A stretch of DNA of 64,000 nt from Misgurnus anguillicaudatus (GCF_027580225.2 NC_073352.2:34893501-34957500); one strand, 5' to 3'; positions 34,028-47,014 are shown, counted from the first letter of the stretch. Notes: a model not told the origin generated them from the sequence alone. Numbers and translations are program-made.

Positions 34028-34333
34028 GTAATATTTCAGATATACTTCCTGGCTCCCGCGTCACCCTGTCTTTGTCATTAAGCCTCACCATTGGTTGAAT
34101 TTAATATACACATTCAGACGCACTTACCCCTGGAGGTGTTCCCAAAGTGTCACCGCAGTGACGCAGCACGAGTTCCCTCGAAAGGGAACTGTAACAATGT
34201 ATCTTAAAAGGTAACACCATGTAACCTTGCTCTCACTTGAAATGTGTCCCCACATTTAGTCCTTGAATTTGAGGGTATTGGACCTGGAAAGTCCTTGAAA
34301 GCTCCTTGAATTTGAAGTTAACTAAGGCGTGGG
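34028..34333 (+). repeat. Composite direct repeat, copy 2
   Basis: Second copy of 30410-30735. Here the 5' side extends to 33935 with 'gttccctgagaagggaacg', the inverse counterpart of 'gttccctcgaaagggaac', so the upstream part belongs to a foldback-type repeat whose mate is lost or diverged in copy 1. Confidence 0.78.
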
Positions 34334-34849
34334 AACATGGCGTTGATAGACTTCACTTGTATTGAACCTGAAGACAGCTTGAAATATAATCAATATCAAA
34401 TATTTCAGACCTGTATGAAACCATTCTCATATATCCAATACAGTCTGTCCCTCTGCGCTAATGATGACTGTGTAAAATCTATGTGAGAAACAAAGTTCGA
34501 TACACATCACCTGAACTCTTTTTCTTTGTTGACGTGTTTAAAATCTTGGGCATTAGTGGTGGCATAACTCCCATACTGCAGCAAAGGAGATGCATTATGG
34601 GAACTCATCCATTCCCCCCACCTGCCCCCTCATTCAGCCTGCAAATTCAATTTCCTTTGGATCATTTCCAATTTATCCAGAGCAGAGACATACACCAGTC
34701 TCAAAGCTGCCAATGCATAATTTCAAGGGCACAAACACACACACACAAACACACATACACACGCACAGCAACAAACTCAGAGTGCCTCAAGATATTTTGC
34801 TTCAATGAAACTAATATTAACCTATGCTACTTACATTCCAAGCACAATT
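34334..34849. other. Low-repeat sequence, no supported gene
   Basis: A 150-codon frame at 34483-34935 exists but crosses a CA microsatellite (34735-34765) and ends in SINE sequence, so it is not a real gene. The C-rich block 34610-34640 is unlike its surroundings. Confidence 0.45.
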
Positions 34850-34996
34850 CATTTACATACTGTATGCATTCATACAATTGCCAGATGCTTAGTGAATTAA
34901 AGTGCAATCAAGCTATACATTTTGTTAAGTGTTGAATGTAACCCAAGACCTTTCATGCTGCTAGCGCAATGCTTTACAAGTTGAGCTGCATGAACA
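34850..34996 (-). mobile_element. tRNA-derived SINE, decayed
   Basis: On the minus strand: box A-like 'cagctcaacttgtaaag' (complement at 34975-34991), box B-like 'ggtcttgggttacattc' (complement 34934-34950), then a tail resembling the other two copies ('aaaatgtatagcttga'). Same family as 40700-40838 and 60254-60365. Confidence 0.65.
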
Positions 34997-35042
34997 CATT
35001 AGTGCATTAAGTGCATGTTATTCCAAAAAAATCTTTCATTAA

Positions 35043-35458
35043 AGCCCGGAATACACTGCAGGATTTTTGCCTCCTATAAGATCATTACCTTATCACACTG
35101 TGCGACGTGAATAGTTTAAACTCGGGTACGACAGGCATGTAGACTGTACGATGATGACACGGAAGCTTCGGCGGCTGCGTCACATGTTAGCGCAACGTCA
35201 ACAGCATGCGCTCGTGGTAAACAAATACCAGTACACAGGTCGTAGCAGCAAACACACTGTGCGGTAATCATGCCGAATTTCTGACACTGTAGGCTATCTT
35301 TGGACGCAAGACCGGGAAATCTGCCGTCTTTGAAACTCTCTCATTGTACGACATAGGACTACCGATGAAGAGCCACGATTACAGAAATCTCAACGATTGC
35401 TTTACGATGGCAATCTTTCGTCTGGGACAGCCAATAATCGTGCAGTGTATCACAGGCT
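35043..35458. mobile_element. Harbinger-type MITE with TAA duplication
   Basis: Left end 'agcccggaatacactgca' and right end 'tgcagtgtatcacaggct' are inverted; TAA lies at 35040-35042 and 35459-35461. Non-coding. Tips resemble 14594-15186. Confidence 0.75.
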
Positions 35459-35461
35459 TAA

Positions 35462-38331
35462 AATTGTGATCACTTGCTTTCCTTACCAAGAATTCGAACT
35501 GTAATATTAACCAAAAGTAAAATAGCTGACTGGCCATTGTTTTGTGCTATTATTGTAAAGGCATACTTTAAAATAGCAATTTAATGCTGGTTTATGGCAG
35601 TAAAGCAATTTGATTTGAAAAAAGCATTTGGGATGCAAACATCAGTATGCTTTAGATGGTGAATTTGATCTTTATCCTTCATGTCCCATCAAAAATAATC
35701 TGAAAAGTGCAGCTGGTGCCTTTGTGCTTACAGTTCAATGCAAACTCACATGTAGCTCTGAATCCATTCTGAAATGAACTGGCCACTTTTCATGATACAG
35801 TCCATTTGTGATGGATTAAATGGAGTTCGGTCCTAGGTTTTTTGCTCAATACATTACATTACAGAATGAAAATAGATTGCAGATGTCATTGCATGGGGAC
35901 TTTAATTAAATACAGAGAAACATTACTTAAAAAAAATCGAAGGCCAACTGCAATCCAAGTGCATGCACACACACAGGTCAATTTGTGTCTTTGTGTCAGT
36001 CGGTAATGCTTATTTTAAGGTGTTTTTCGGTGCTCTGACAGCTGGTTGATGGTAATCCCCAGTGAAAGTGGCACAGCAGAGGCCAAATTATCCTCCACGT
36101 GGCCATATGGCTTCCAAAAATCAATCCTGTGTAAATCTTCTGTAATAACACGTTTCTCTGGCTAGTTAATTTTTTTCTCTGAGATGAACATTTATTTTGG
36201 AAGTGCAATATCTCTGGCTGGCAGATCTTTGGCAAACGTGACATTTTCTACTTTTATTCAGACAGACGAGGCACTTTAATGCCCAAATAACAACAACCAA
36301 AGTTTAAAGCCTGCCTGGCACGCCAACATTATTTGTGATCTCTGACACCTATTTCAGTTTTGGCTGTGGTTTGTGTTAATAACTGAAGCATATGTTACTG
36401 GAGCTGCCAGGTTTAGATTTCATATCACTCCATCAGTCTTACCAAACTATTTCCAGAAAGTTGAGCACAGCGAGGTTTTGTTGACGTGTAAGATCTCTCT
36501 GCATGGGACACAGATAGCCGTCTAGCTTATCGTCTGATCAATGTGACATGGATCTGAAATACTGTAAATATTTTATAAAAATGACACATGCTTATTTAAC
36601 ATGATATTGACTGAAATGAGGTCGAGGGTGTGATGTGATCTGAACTAATAAATCACTTGTTTTATTCCTCATTTTGGATCAAAGTGTCTTCTGCATGCAT
36701 GCATTTAAATGTATTTTATCAATACTGCATGAACCAAAATGTAATGACAATGACAGTGATTTTAGCCGTGTTGCATTCAAAAATAACATCTTTCCCATTA
36801 ATCCCAGAGAAACTGAGGCTTGCCAAACCATCAGCAAATTTGTTCCCCTGCCTCCCACCTCCTCCAGAAAGATTCATATGATTTATACTGCTGATAAATG
36901 AAAAATTTACAGACATAAATCATTCTCTTTTTATCTCAGTCATTGTTGTGAAATATCATTTTTGCCAAGGTCGCTTCAAGTGACATAGTTTTGCTGTGGT
37001 ACCTGCAAACTCAATTAAAAATAAACCAGTACATAAATCAAAGCGTGATTAATGGTTGCACAGCAGATGTTCGGCAATGCACCAAATAACACACTTGTAA
37101 GTGCCCATGTGTTGTATTGTTTTGACTGAACAATGTGATGTTTATGCATATTTTATTCACAATACAGTTTGACATTATTTTTATTTGTTCATGTGGAGGT
37201 GATAGGACATGATGGCATTTATAGACCGTACAGACGAGTGCAGGAATTCTGTCACTGAACGCAGCGCTACACAGCAATTTGTTTATTAAATTCCTCCTCG
37301 AAAATCAATTTATACTCGCAGCCAAACGAGAGGAAAGATCAATACCAGAGACGCCGAGCTTTTCTTCATTTGAGCTTGAAAGAAGACACTGTTTTGTTCC
37401 AGGGTATGTGGTAAAGGTTTTACGTGAACTTTGCCTTGTTAATGTTTTATTAGATCTTCATTCTTGCTGTGTAAGATAATAATGTGCAAACATATCATAT
37501 TTACTGAATCATTTGTGAATATTGTGTTACTTTGACCATTTTTATGTTTAATGTCTGTCGTGTGAAGAGGTAAAGACTGAAAGTTTGTCGTCTTGCCCTC
37601 AGCATTGAATCAGAAGTCGATGTCACGCCACTGTGTTGAATGGCAGCATGTTTGGTGTTTACTGCACGCTTTTCAGGTATTGCAGTCAACCTACAAAATA
37701 ACTTTATTTCCACAAAATAATATTGCACATGAAAACATCATTGTACATCAAAGAGCTACACACTTCCTTTTTGTAAAAGTTTTATTCACAATTTAAGGTT
37801 TGAAAATGATTTTATTCTGGAAAGGCTGATTGAAAGAAAAGGGTTTTTATGTTTATGATTTGGGAGAAGGTTGTGAGGAATCAACAGGACGGCACATGAT
37901 TCTTAACATGAAAAGATTCAAGGCCACATTATTAAAAGTCTGTCTGGATTTATAACATGCAGTTATGCCCAGAATGAATCCTGCAGTTTGACACGAAGCC
38001 TAAAGGAATCTGACTGGAAGACAGTATGGATGACCTCCACGGTTTTCCGGGCGTTCCGCCCAACTCATAAATGAAGGTAAAATGTGTTTAGACTTTAGAG
38101 AGAAAGTTACATGCCAAAAAATGTCATGGGGATTTATCAGATATTAAGTCTTTATTTCTCTCTTATGATTCAGTATGTCTTTAATTTATTTTACATTACA
38201 CAGTTTAATTAAATGAGTATGTCATTTCAACTGATTACACTGCTGAGTAATTGAAAATGAACACATCAGATTTTATAAGTAGAATATTTCCAAATAATAC
38301 ACGATTTTTGTGGCTTGTTTTAAATACTGTA
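35462..38331. other. Longest repeat-poor stretch in the window
   Basis: No inverted ends, target duplications or tandem units were noticed over about 2.9 kb. Frames such as 35996-36244, 36657-36901 and 37279-37479 have no domain and no partner exons. Sequence at 35560-36300 and 36400-36900 is of mixed composition and might be conserved non-coding DNA, but that cannot be judged from one sequence. Confidence 0.4.
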
Positions 38332-38364
38332 ATTATTATCATTATTATTATTATATTATTATTG
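38332..38364. repeat. (ATT)n microsatellite
   Basis: About 33 bp of imperfect att/tat repeats. Confidence 0.85.
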
Positions 38365-38635
38365 TATAGTACAGTGTGTAATATGGATGAGCACTGTAAT
38401 GTATGCACTTGAAATTATTTCAAAACATATAATAGACTTAATAAATAATGATTCATTATTAAGTCAATTAAATAATAAAAAATATATTTTAGGTTAGATA
38501 TTTCGAGATGTTTAGCATTTCTATCAGCACTTAAATATCTCATCTCTTTTGAGCTATTATGTTGCACTTTTTGAAAAACTGACATAAAATGAACAAGAAA
38601 CGCATTTTCACTGTGCTCTTAGATACACTGCAAAA

Positions 38636-39072
38636 ATTATTTTCAAGAAAAACATTTATTAGTATTTTTGTCTTGTTTTCAGTAAAAATATTTAACAATT
38701 CTTAAATTAAGATGCTTTTTCTTGATATGCAAAACGACCCCAAAAATAAGTCTAGTTTTTAGACCAAAAATATCAAATATAGGTGCATTTGTGCATAAAA
38801 CAAGCAAAACAATCTGCCAATGGGGTAAGCAAAAAATCTTGAATATTTTTCTTAAACACTAAATTCAAGAAAAATTTGCTTACCCCATTGGCAGATTTTT
38901 TTGCTTGTTTTATTCACAAAATCACTTAAATTTGATATTTTTGAGTTATTTTCTTGTGTCGTTTTGCTCATCAAGAAAAAGAATCTTAATTTTAGAATTT
39001 TTTATTATTTTTTACTAAAAACAAGACAAAATAATACTAAGTTTTTTTCCTTAAATATCATTTTTTGCAGTG
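38636..39072. mobile_element. Full-length foldback MITE with TA duplication
   Basis: The two halves are inverted over nearly the entire 437 bp: 'cactgcaaaaa' to 'tttttgcagtg' at the tips and 'caatctgccaatggggtaag' to 'cttaccccattggcagattt' near the centre (loop about 40 bp). TA flanks at 38634-38635 and 39073-39074. It can extrude a very long hairpin. Confidence 0.86.
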
Positions 39073-39373
39073 TAAATGTGCTATTTGACTTTTTTTTACC
39101 TGTGTTTGTTCAGATTGTTTTACCCAAACTTGCATACATTCGGTGGCAGAATCACATTATTCCTCTGTGTGTTGTGTGACTTCTCAGATCTCAGAATGAA
39201 TTCAACTCTTGTCTCCTGCAGTTGTTGGGTTTGCAGTTAACAGCAAAGCGCAGAACCGGTTAGGTTTCTGGATAAACACTTGTATGTGTGTTTTATTGCC
39301 TACAGCAACCAGGAACGGACTTGTGGACCATTATCAGTAGTATTTCACAAGGATGTTCATTCTTGCACCAAAC

Positions 39374-39585
39374 AAGTGTTTCCCAATCCTGGTCCTCGAG
39401 GCCCCCCTCCCAGAAAGTTTTAGATGTCTCCTTATTTAAAACACAGATTCAATTTATCAGCCTCCTTCCAAAATGGTAAACATGTCTCCCTAACAAGCTG
39501 ATGAGTTACATCAAGTGTGTTAAATAAGGAGACATCTGAAACTTTCTGGGAGGGGGGCCTCGAGGACCAGGATTGGGAAACATTG
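39374..39585. mobile_element. hAT MITE with 8-bp TSD CACCAAAC
   Basis: Inverted arms of about 70 bp: 'gtgtttcccaatcctggtc' at the left and its complement at the right. The direct repeat 'caccaaac' lies at 39366-39373 and 39586-39593. The 'gtgtttccc' tip and 8-bp duplication are typical of hAT elements. 212 bp, non-coding. Confidence 0.88.
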
Positions 39586-39593
39586 CACCAAAC

Positions 39594-40699
39594 CAAACAT
39601 AAGGAAAAGCAAAATTTTGCTTTCAATAAATAAACCTTACTGTATGTTCATCCAAATAACCCATATGTGACCTGGATTTAAATGTACACTATATGCACTT
39701 TATAAAAAATGTCACTGGGATGGTCTAAATATGTACATGTATACAGATTTGTATACACTTGGTATCATTTTGACCTTTTTCAACTATATTTTATAAGCTG
39801 TAGATAAATAATAATAAGTTGACATGACTTGTAAAGTTGATTCATCAAAAAATGAAGGCAGCAAATATTTTTACAGTGTGTTTTTGAAGCATTGTTTCAT
39901 GTGTAAAAAAATGCAATTTATTTATCTCTATACCACTGTTTTAAAATGGGCTGATGTGTTCGTTGTTTAGTACGTTGTGATTGGACAGCAGCTTAGCTTT
40001 GGTGACTGATGTATTCCTATAGGCGGAGTTTAGTCAAAAACTCATATATTGACATCATATATTGAAATTCTGTTAAGAAAATATATCGCTTGGCATTGAA
40101 CTTTGAGCTTTATAATTTTGCAGGTATTATTTATGCACTAACAGCAACATTACAAACGAACTAAACTGGGATTGTGTAAAACGTCCGCTTTAATGGCTGT
40201 GACGCAGGAAAGAAAAGTGCAGGATTGTTTGTAATGGTTGAGGAGAACTCAACAAGCTGATGATGTATTTTCTGTCAGAGCAGATCTGTTCTCTGCTTTA
40301 ATGCCCGCTGGAGATTTTCCAGAAGCATCTTTACCTGCAGACAAAGAGCTTTTAACACGGATCAATCCTTCCTTCCATCATCGTGGCATTTTAGGCCTAT
40401 ATAAGACGTATCTGCTTCCGAAAATAGAGACTGATGAGCACATGTGAACTCTCTGTTAGTGCATCTACCGATTTTCGGGGATTTTCACACAGCACCATTT
40501 CCAGATTCATTAGAGATCATCAGTACTGGATGTCCTCAGAACCACTTAGAAAAACACAACTATAAATATACATCTTTGAAAGAAACTTTTAATGGCCAGG
40601 CAGAGGTAATTAGTTGTAAGTTGTAGTTTATTCACAGTGGAAAAGTAAAAATTCTTCATGCTGCAGGTTCATTATTTCAGCACTCTTTTATATGTTATG
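39594..40699. other. No gene seen
   Basis: Short frames at 40238-40447 and 40444-40626 have no recognised domain. The segment near 39960-40140 ('gggctgatgtgttcg', 'gattgtgtaaaacgtccgc') may be a decayed repeat. Confidence 0.4.
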
Positions 40700-40838
40700 C
40701 ATTTCATTTACATTAAATGCATTTGTTAGACAATTTTTTCTTACAGTGCATTACAAAGTATACATTTTTATCAATATGTGTGTGTGTCCCTGAGTTCAAC
40801 ACCATGGGATGTTCTACCACTAAGCTATACAGGAGCAC
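40700..40838 (-). mobile_element. tRNA-derived SINE
   Basis: On the minus strand: box A-like 'tatagcttagtggtagaac' (complement 40812-40830), box B region 'ggtgttgaactcaggg' (complement 40788-40803), then 'atgtatactttgtaatgcac' and a tail ending 'aatgcatttaatgtaaatg'. Same family as 34850-34996 and 60254-60365. Confidence 0.72.
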
Positions 40839-41110
40839 TATTTTGGCCATTTAGATATTTTCATATAATATTAATGTATACATCAAAAATGAAGCACAAG
40901 CAGTTAAAAGGCAGCATGAAGATGATACATATTTGTAATATTATTTAAAATATTTTTGATGTTACATGCTATATCTATTTTAAGTTTCATTTAATTTATT
41001 TACACAATTCAAATTCAAATTAAACTTAGCTACCTAACAGAAAACTTTACAAACTCAGTGAGCCAAGACAAAGTGACAAACCTTCTTTAGGCAGTCAGGT
41101 AACCTGGAAG

Positions 41111-41980
41111 GGTAACACTTTATTCGAAGGGGACCGACATGACACCTTCACAATCATGACACGACACATGTCATAAACATGAAGGAGATTTTATGCACAT
41201 TTATAACAACTGTCATTTGTTCTATTATGTCATTTGTGATGCAAAGATGACATTGTTTAAAATGTTTTTGTTATGACAACTTCACATAAACCAATACATC
41301 ATAACTTGTCATAAATCTGTCATAAACATGACATAGCAGAATAATGATCAAACTTAAGAAACTACCTATAGGGTTAACATTACATTAAACTTTCACTTAA
41401 ATGTCATTAAGTGTTAATACTCTGTCAAATAGTTTTATAACAGCATCGTGAATATTTTTCTTGACCTCAACTACTGTGCTATAAAATGAACTTGTCATTA
41501 AAATATCATTAAGTTTTAATACTCTGTCAAATAATTTTAAATACCTTAACAAATTGCAACAGACACGTCAAAAGATTATACTTAACCTTCAGTCTCCAAA
41601 TGCAATAAAAAGTTTTATCAATTATTTCTCTAACACCTGAAGAAAACTTAAAAACACATTATGAACTGAAGAATATTCATGACGCTGTTATAAAACCATT
41701 TAACAGAGTATTAACACTTAATGACATTTTAATGACAAATTCAATTTGTACCACCGGTGAAAAGTGATCAGTTATGTTGTCTTGGTAATGTTGTCAATGT
41801 ATTGGTTTATGTCAAGTTTTCATAACAAAGACAAATAACAATGTCATCTTTGCATTAAACACGACATAACTGAACAAATGACACTTAATGACAGTTTTCA
41901 TACATGTGCATAAAATCTCCTTCATGTTCATGACATGATTATGAAGGTGTCATGTCAGTATCTTTAAGTAAAGTGTTACC
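41111..41980. mobile_element. Large foldback MITE
   Basis: Tips 'ggtaacactttatt' and 'aagtaaagtgttacc' are inverted, and the arms continue for hundreds of bases ('gacaccttcacaatcatga' with 'atgattatgaaggtgtc'). Flanks 'cctggaag' and 'cctgttaa' agree in only four of eight positions. Same tip family as 462-845. The interior has many 'gtcatta'/'taatgac' words. Confidence 0.78.
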
Positions 41981-42372
41981 CCTGTTAACTGGATGTAAAG
42001 GTTAACTGGGAGTTAGAGATAACATCCTTCTCTGACACAGACAGAGAGGTAATTCAACATCCAGCTCTTTTAAATTTCATTTCAGAACACATTTTTGTAC
42101 CTGCATCACTAAATCTGGAGTTATTTTTACTTGAGGCTTAAATTGTCATCAGTTTTAACGCTCAAACACTACACCAGTGTGAAAAACGTGAAGCTAAAAT
42201 AGATCCAGTTAGTGGTAAAATGTCAAGCAGTTTGTATAAAGTGTCTTCACAGATGGCACGGTGTTAAATCACACATTCACTTCCAGAGAGTTACTTGACA
42301 CAAAGACTGACACAAAATGTTCTCCAGTTAAGGGTTAAACTGAATCATTTGATGTCAACAAACATTTATCTA

Positions 42373-42528
42373 CACTGTTAAAAAATGCAGCATGAAGTTA
42401 AAACAACTTGGTTTTGCAAGTCAATTCAGTTTGGACTTAAAACAAGTTGAAATTGTTTAACTTAATTTGTTGAGTTAAAGTAACAAAAATATGTGTTGAT
42501 TTGACAAAAATGCTGAATTTTTACAGTG
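42373..42528 (+). mobile_element. Small MITE with TA duplication
   Basis: 'cactgttaaaaaatgcag' at the left, 'ctgaatttttacagtg' at the right, TA on both sides (42371-42372, 42529-42530). Relative of 15559-15722. Confidence 0.75.
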
Positions 42529-43099
42529 TATAAATGTGACACACATATAAAAAAGACAAAACATAAACATATTTAATATAGTCTGCTTCCTTCTTTGTCT
42601 TAATAATCAATCACAATAATGTCCCCAAAGCCTGAAAATCCAAAACTGGAATTAGTCTATTGTGTCCTTGATTCATGACATTTTTATGAAAACTGATTTT
42701 TTTTGGCATTGTCGAATCATTTGTGAAATGAAATCTTACACGATCTCTTCAGTGGCAGAAATAAACCCACATGCGTCAAAGTCACTAATTGCCTGAATAG
42801 ATGTGATTGGAGCTGAATCAGGCTGTTATTTTTATTCTTGCAGATCACACGTATTTTCCCTTGAGTTCTCATACGAATCAAATCTCATTTTCTCCCCATC
42901 GCAACTTCATTTTTTTACCATGTGTACTCTGGTTCTGATTATGCAAAACAGTAAGCAATGAGATTTACTTACGACAAACAAAAAAATTAGTCTGTTTTGA
43001 ATATCTATGAGTAATGTTTGTAGTAATGTATCTTGAATACCCGGCAGTTATTCTTGCAAAAATAATTATAAAAATACTGGAAACAACAAACAATGTTAA

Positions 43100-43804
43100 A
43101 GGTGCAGTGTATGAAAAGAATGTAAAGAATGTAAATGTAAAGAATGCATTGTAACAATCTGTTAAATTGTTCTCTGATATCTACACAGAAGGTTTGTGGC
43201 TTTATTAAGTGCAAAAATGATCAGAGTCAGTTTAACATGTCCATTTACAGAATGAAATGATCTATTATTACCTTCTTTGAAAGGGTCATGAATAATAATG
43301 TTGAGCTCTGCTCTGATTGGCTGTTTCTCCTTCAGTAGCTCTGTGTGTATGTAAACAGATCCCACGTTTGCATCTGTATCAGATTTTGAGGAATTATTAA
43401 TTGTTTGGAGATTGTTAATGGATGTTTCTGAGTGGTAAGTTTGTGTTTTTTTTTTCAGTATGGACCTGCAAAACGTAACTATAACGTCAATAGTAGAACT
43501 TCAGCCTAAACGCTAGCATATAGCATTAACTAGCATATAGCGCTAACTCAGCAGTCATAACTTTGTTTTTATCATTGTAACAACATTGTACTTAATTTAA
43601 TGTTGGGGTACATCTTGACTGTAATGTCACAGTTGGTGTTATGTTGAGGTTATGTCTGTTTTCCAGCGCTCTTTTGCATGAACGAGGTTTACATAAGGAG
43701 GAGGAAACAATTGTGTTTGAGGCTTATGATGTGTCATTACCATGAACTCTTATTATTCATCTATGCCATATACAGTAAATACAGTTTCACATTCTACGGC
43801 ACCT
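43100..43804. mobile_element. TTAA-flanked MITE
   Basis: TTAA at 43096-43099 and 43805-43808 borders 'aggtgcagtgtatg' and 'cattctacggcacct', whose tips are inverted. Interior 43220-43345 is inverted relative to 56010-56150 (shared 'attcatgaccctttcaaa'-type words and 'gttgagctctgc'). Confidence 0.72.
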
Positions 43805-44637
43805 TTAAGTGTCCAAATGTCTTATGGTTTGTTTATCAGCTCATCTTAAAGTTACTCATCTTAATCTCTATTGACATCACAACATTTTCTTTACAAATTA
43901 TTAATAAAAGCAAAATAGACAAATGGGTTTAAAGAATTAACCATTTTATTTTAATTGGATCAGAAATTGGGATCACATTTAAAAAGTTATGTAAACTTGG
44001 TTGCTGGGTCATTTGCTTATCAGGCCGAGTCAAACGAGTTTACATAAATATAAATTTTCTATTTTTATTGTTTTAATATTTTACTCGTATAGCATACAGT
44101 AGATCCCTCACTGCGTCTATTGGTTTTTATTAAACATTTATTTGTCCATCAGTTGAAAACAAGTTTGATCAAAGTGAATCCAGGATCATTCATGTTTACA
44201 GGGGCAGACAAAGTACATAATAAAGTTTAATACTTAATGTGAGCATTGAACAAGCAATGGGTATGTAAATGATTTATGTGGGGTTTTTTGTTCTTTTTTT
44301 ATGTTTTGTTCTTCTGTGAAGCCAGAGACAAATTTCCACTATGTGGATAATAAAGGAAAGTAAATAAAGTATGACCAAAATTTGGCATTACACAACAATA
44401 CAGAATTTGCATTGTAACTTCTGCCTTCACAATCCATAAATCTGATCATAAATTGAATGTTGTGTGGAATTAAGAATATAAAATGAAATCACCCCTCACA
44501 TATTAAGATGTATTTAAAAGCATCAGCAGAACCTTGAGGGAGTCAAAGGTTTTTCCTTTCTACATGGCTTCTGGACTTCTCATTGATTTTTCGCTCATTA
44601 ATGGTTCAAACCATCTGAACAGACTCAATGCGTGCAC

Positions 44638-44682
44638 ACACATCTTACACAGACATAAACACACACACACAAACACACACAC
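44638..44682. repeat. CA-rich microsatellite
   Basis: Interrupted ca repeats with taaa and aaac breaks. Confidence 0.8.
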
Positions 44683-44807
44683 ATTCTGGCTGTTTGCCAC
44701 GGCAGCAATTTTCTCTAGTTCTGTGCGCCCCCAACCCATTTACTTTCTACTGATCATTCCTCTGAACAGTTAACTTTCACTCAGCAACCTCCTCATGCAC
44801 ACTCATT

Positions 44808-46047
44808 GGGCCCTATTTTAATGATCTAAGCGCATTGTCTAAAGCGCACAGCGCAACGTCTAAATGGGCGTGTCCGAATCCACTTTTGCTAATTTAACGA
44901 CGGGAAAAATCGTTTTTGCGCCAGCGCATGGTCGAAAAGGGTAGGTCCTATTGTAATGGGAGTATTTTGGGCGTAACGTGCAGTAAACCAATGAGAGTCA
45001 CAGCTCTCATTCCCTTTAAAAGCAAGCTGCGCTGGCGCTATGTCTAATCCCTATTTAGATGACGGACTTTGTAAACTGAAAAACTAAGCGGAGGTAGAAG
45101 ATCCCCAGTTTAAGATTAATGTTAAATAATTGTGTTGTTTTTCCCTTATATTGAAATTGTTATTTTTTTTATTAAAACCTTTAAAACCCGTTTTCTTTTA
45201 GTCATGGAAGTAAAAAGCAGGCTTGTAATTGCTTTAAATGTATGGCTATCCAATATCATCAAAACATAATTTACAAGTATGTAAGATAAGGTTTGTACTC
45301 TAAAAATACTTTATTTGTAACAAACAGGAGATAAAGAAATTACAAACGGCTCTCCTCACGTTTCAGCACTTTGGACAGCGTTTTTTTAGCAAAGAGTTTT
45401 TTTAAGCATTACTTACAAATGTTTCTCATCTCGCCATATCCACAGGTACAGAGTCATCATATACAATAAATCCGTGAGGTAGCATTAAAAAAAACATTTA
45501 AAAACAGGTGCATTTGTTTAAAGCAAAGCATTTATTTACTTACCAGGCTACAGGTAAAGCAGCTCTTTGCGCCTTCTAACGTCTCATAATCAGTCCTCCT
45601 TTATAAATATGTCCAAGAGACTCAATAATAATCTCTTAAATTAAATCCTTTAATCTTTCATATTTAAAAGCATTTTTGTGCTGCTGCGCATTTATGTACT
45701 TTGTGATAAGCAAACCCGCGTTGTCCTCCCGTTTATAGGCGCATATTATTACTAATGCGCTCTTTAAATAACATAAAACACATTGCGCCATTGACTTTAG
45801 ACTTTAGACCAGGTTTTTGTTGGTCAATGGCGTAGTCTATTTTAGTTGCCTCAAAATAGCAACGCGCCAACAATGCGCCTGAACACACCTCGTTTTTCAG
45901 ACCAGAACGCCCATGGGCGCAAAGGGGGCGCAAATGCATTTGCTATTTAAACAACGCGGCGCTAAACGTGAAAATTAGGGTGGAAACTAGCGAAAGACAC
46001 TTGCGTCGCGCATTGCGCTGCATTGCGCCGGGTGTAAGATAGAGCCC
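44808..46047. mobile_element. MITE with 3-bp ATT duplication
   Basis: Tips 'gggccctattttaa' and 'taagatagagccc' are inverted, with ATT at 44805-44807 and 46048-46050. End regions are rich in 'gcgca' words ('gcgccagcgcatgg', 'gcgcattgcgctgcattgcg'); the middle is AT-rich. A 3-bp duplication suggests Harbinger-type (inference). 1240 bp without transposase. Confidence 0.72.
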
Positions 46048-46490
46048 ATTATCTCTCTGTACATCGCTTGAACAAAACATCAAGTATAACAACCTTGAGT
46101 TGATCAAACAAACAATAGTTATGTACCTTAAATATAATGCAGCTTCTAAATATTGCATATATACATTTTAAGTGGTTTTGTATGTCAGTTTCTGTTATTT
46201 AAAGCTCAGTTAATGCTTTGTGGGACATCATCTCATTTATTATAAATGCAATTTATTATTAGGCACACTTTAAACCTGAAATTAGCGGATATATTAAAAC
46301 TGTCAACGTTATATTAACACTTTATTCTATTATAAATCTTAATTTTTTTGATAAAGGTCATTGGAAAGGTCTAAGACTTTATAGAATTTTTTTTATCATA
46401 TTTAAAAACCTTTTAGCAGTGATAATAATGCAGTGACAGTAATTTATTAATTTGTGACAAGAGTATGCAGCAAACTGTCGACACCTATTC

Positions 46491-46768
46491 TGAACAGTAT
46501 GTAGGATTGTGGCCAAAGCTGGTATTGCAATCACAAAACTTGTGGCTAAAACTGGTACTGCAATCACACAACTGGTGGCCAATACACAACATGACAACAT
46601 AAACATCAGTTGAGGGCTGCAACTCCACTTTTTAAATGACAATATCCTGATCAGACCACTGTTGTCAGTGATGTAAGCATTTGAAATGAAAATGATTTCT
46701 TAATGTCTAGTGACATATCAGGGCCATTTTATAATTAATTGATATACATTTCTTACATACGGTTCCTT
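46491..46768 (-). mobile_element. MITE, copy B of the 12474 family
   Basis: Reverse-complement copy of 12474-12758. Differences are scattered substitutions and small indels. The similarity stops at the element tips, confirming the boundaries of both. Confidence 0.82.
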
Positions 46769-47014
46769 TAAGATTTGCACATTTAATGTTTAAAAAGTAA
46801 TGCACAAATACTTGTGAATACTGAGATCTTTTTCCGAGCTTACTTGTCATTAAAAACAAATTAAGAGCCGAATGTAAATCTGTCTCACTTCTAACAATGT
46901 AACCTCACTGCAAACCCTTTTTACTTCTGTGGAACAAATTTGCACATTTAGATACATTTAGATGTAAATGTATGCACTGCTGGGGATTTACGTTCATTAA
47001 CCTTTGTCATGGTT

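Noticed and set aside
34483..34935. 150-codon gene
   Set aside because: The frame crosses a CA microsatellite and finishes inside a SINE; composition is low-complexity in the middle.
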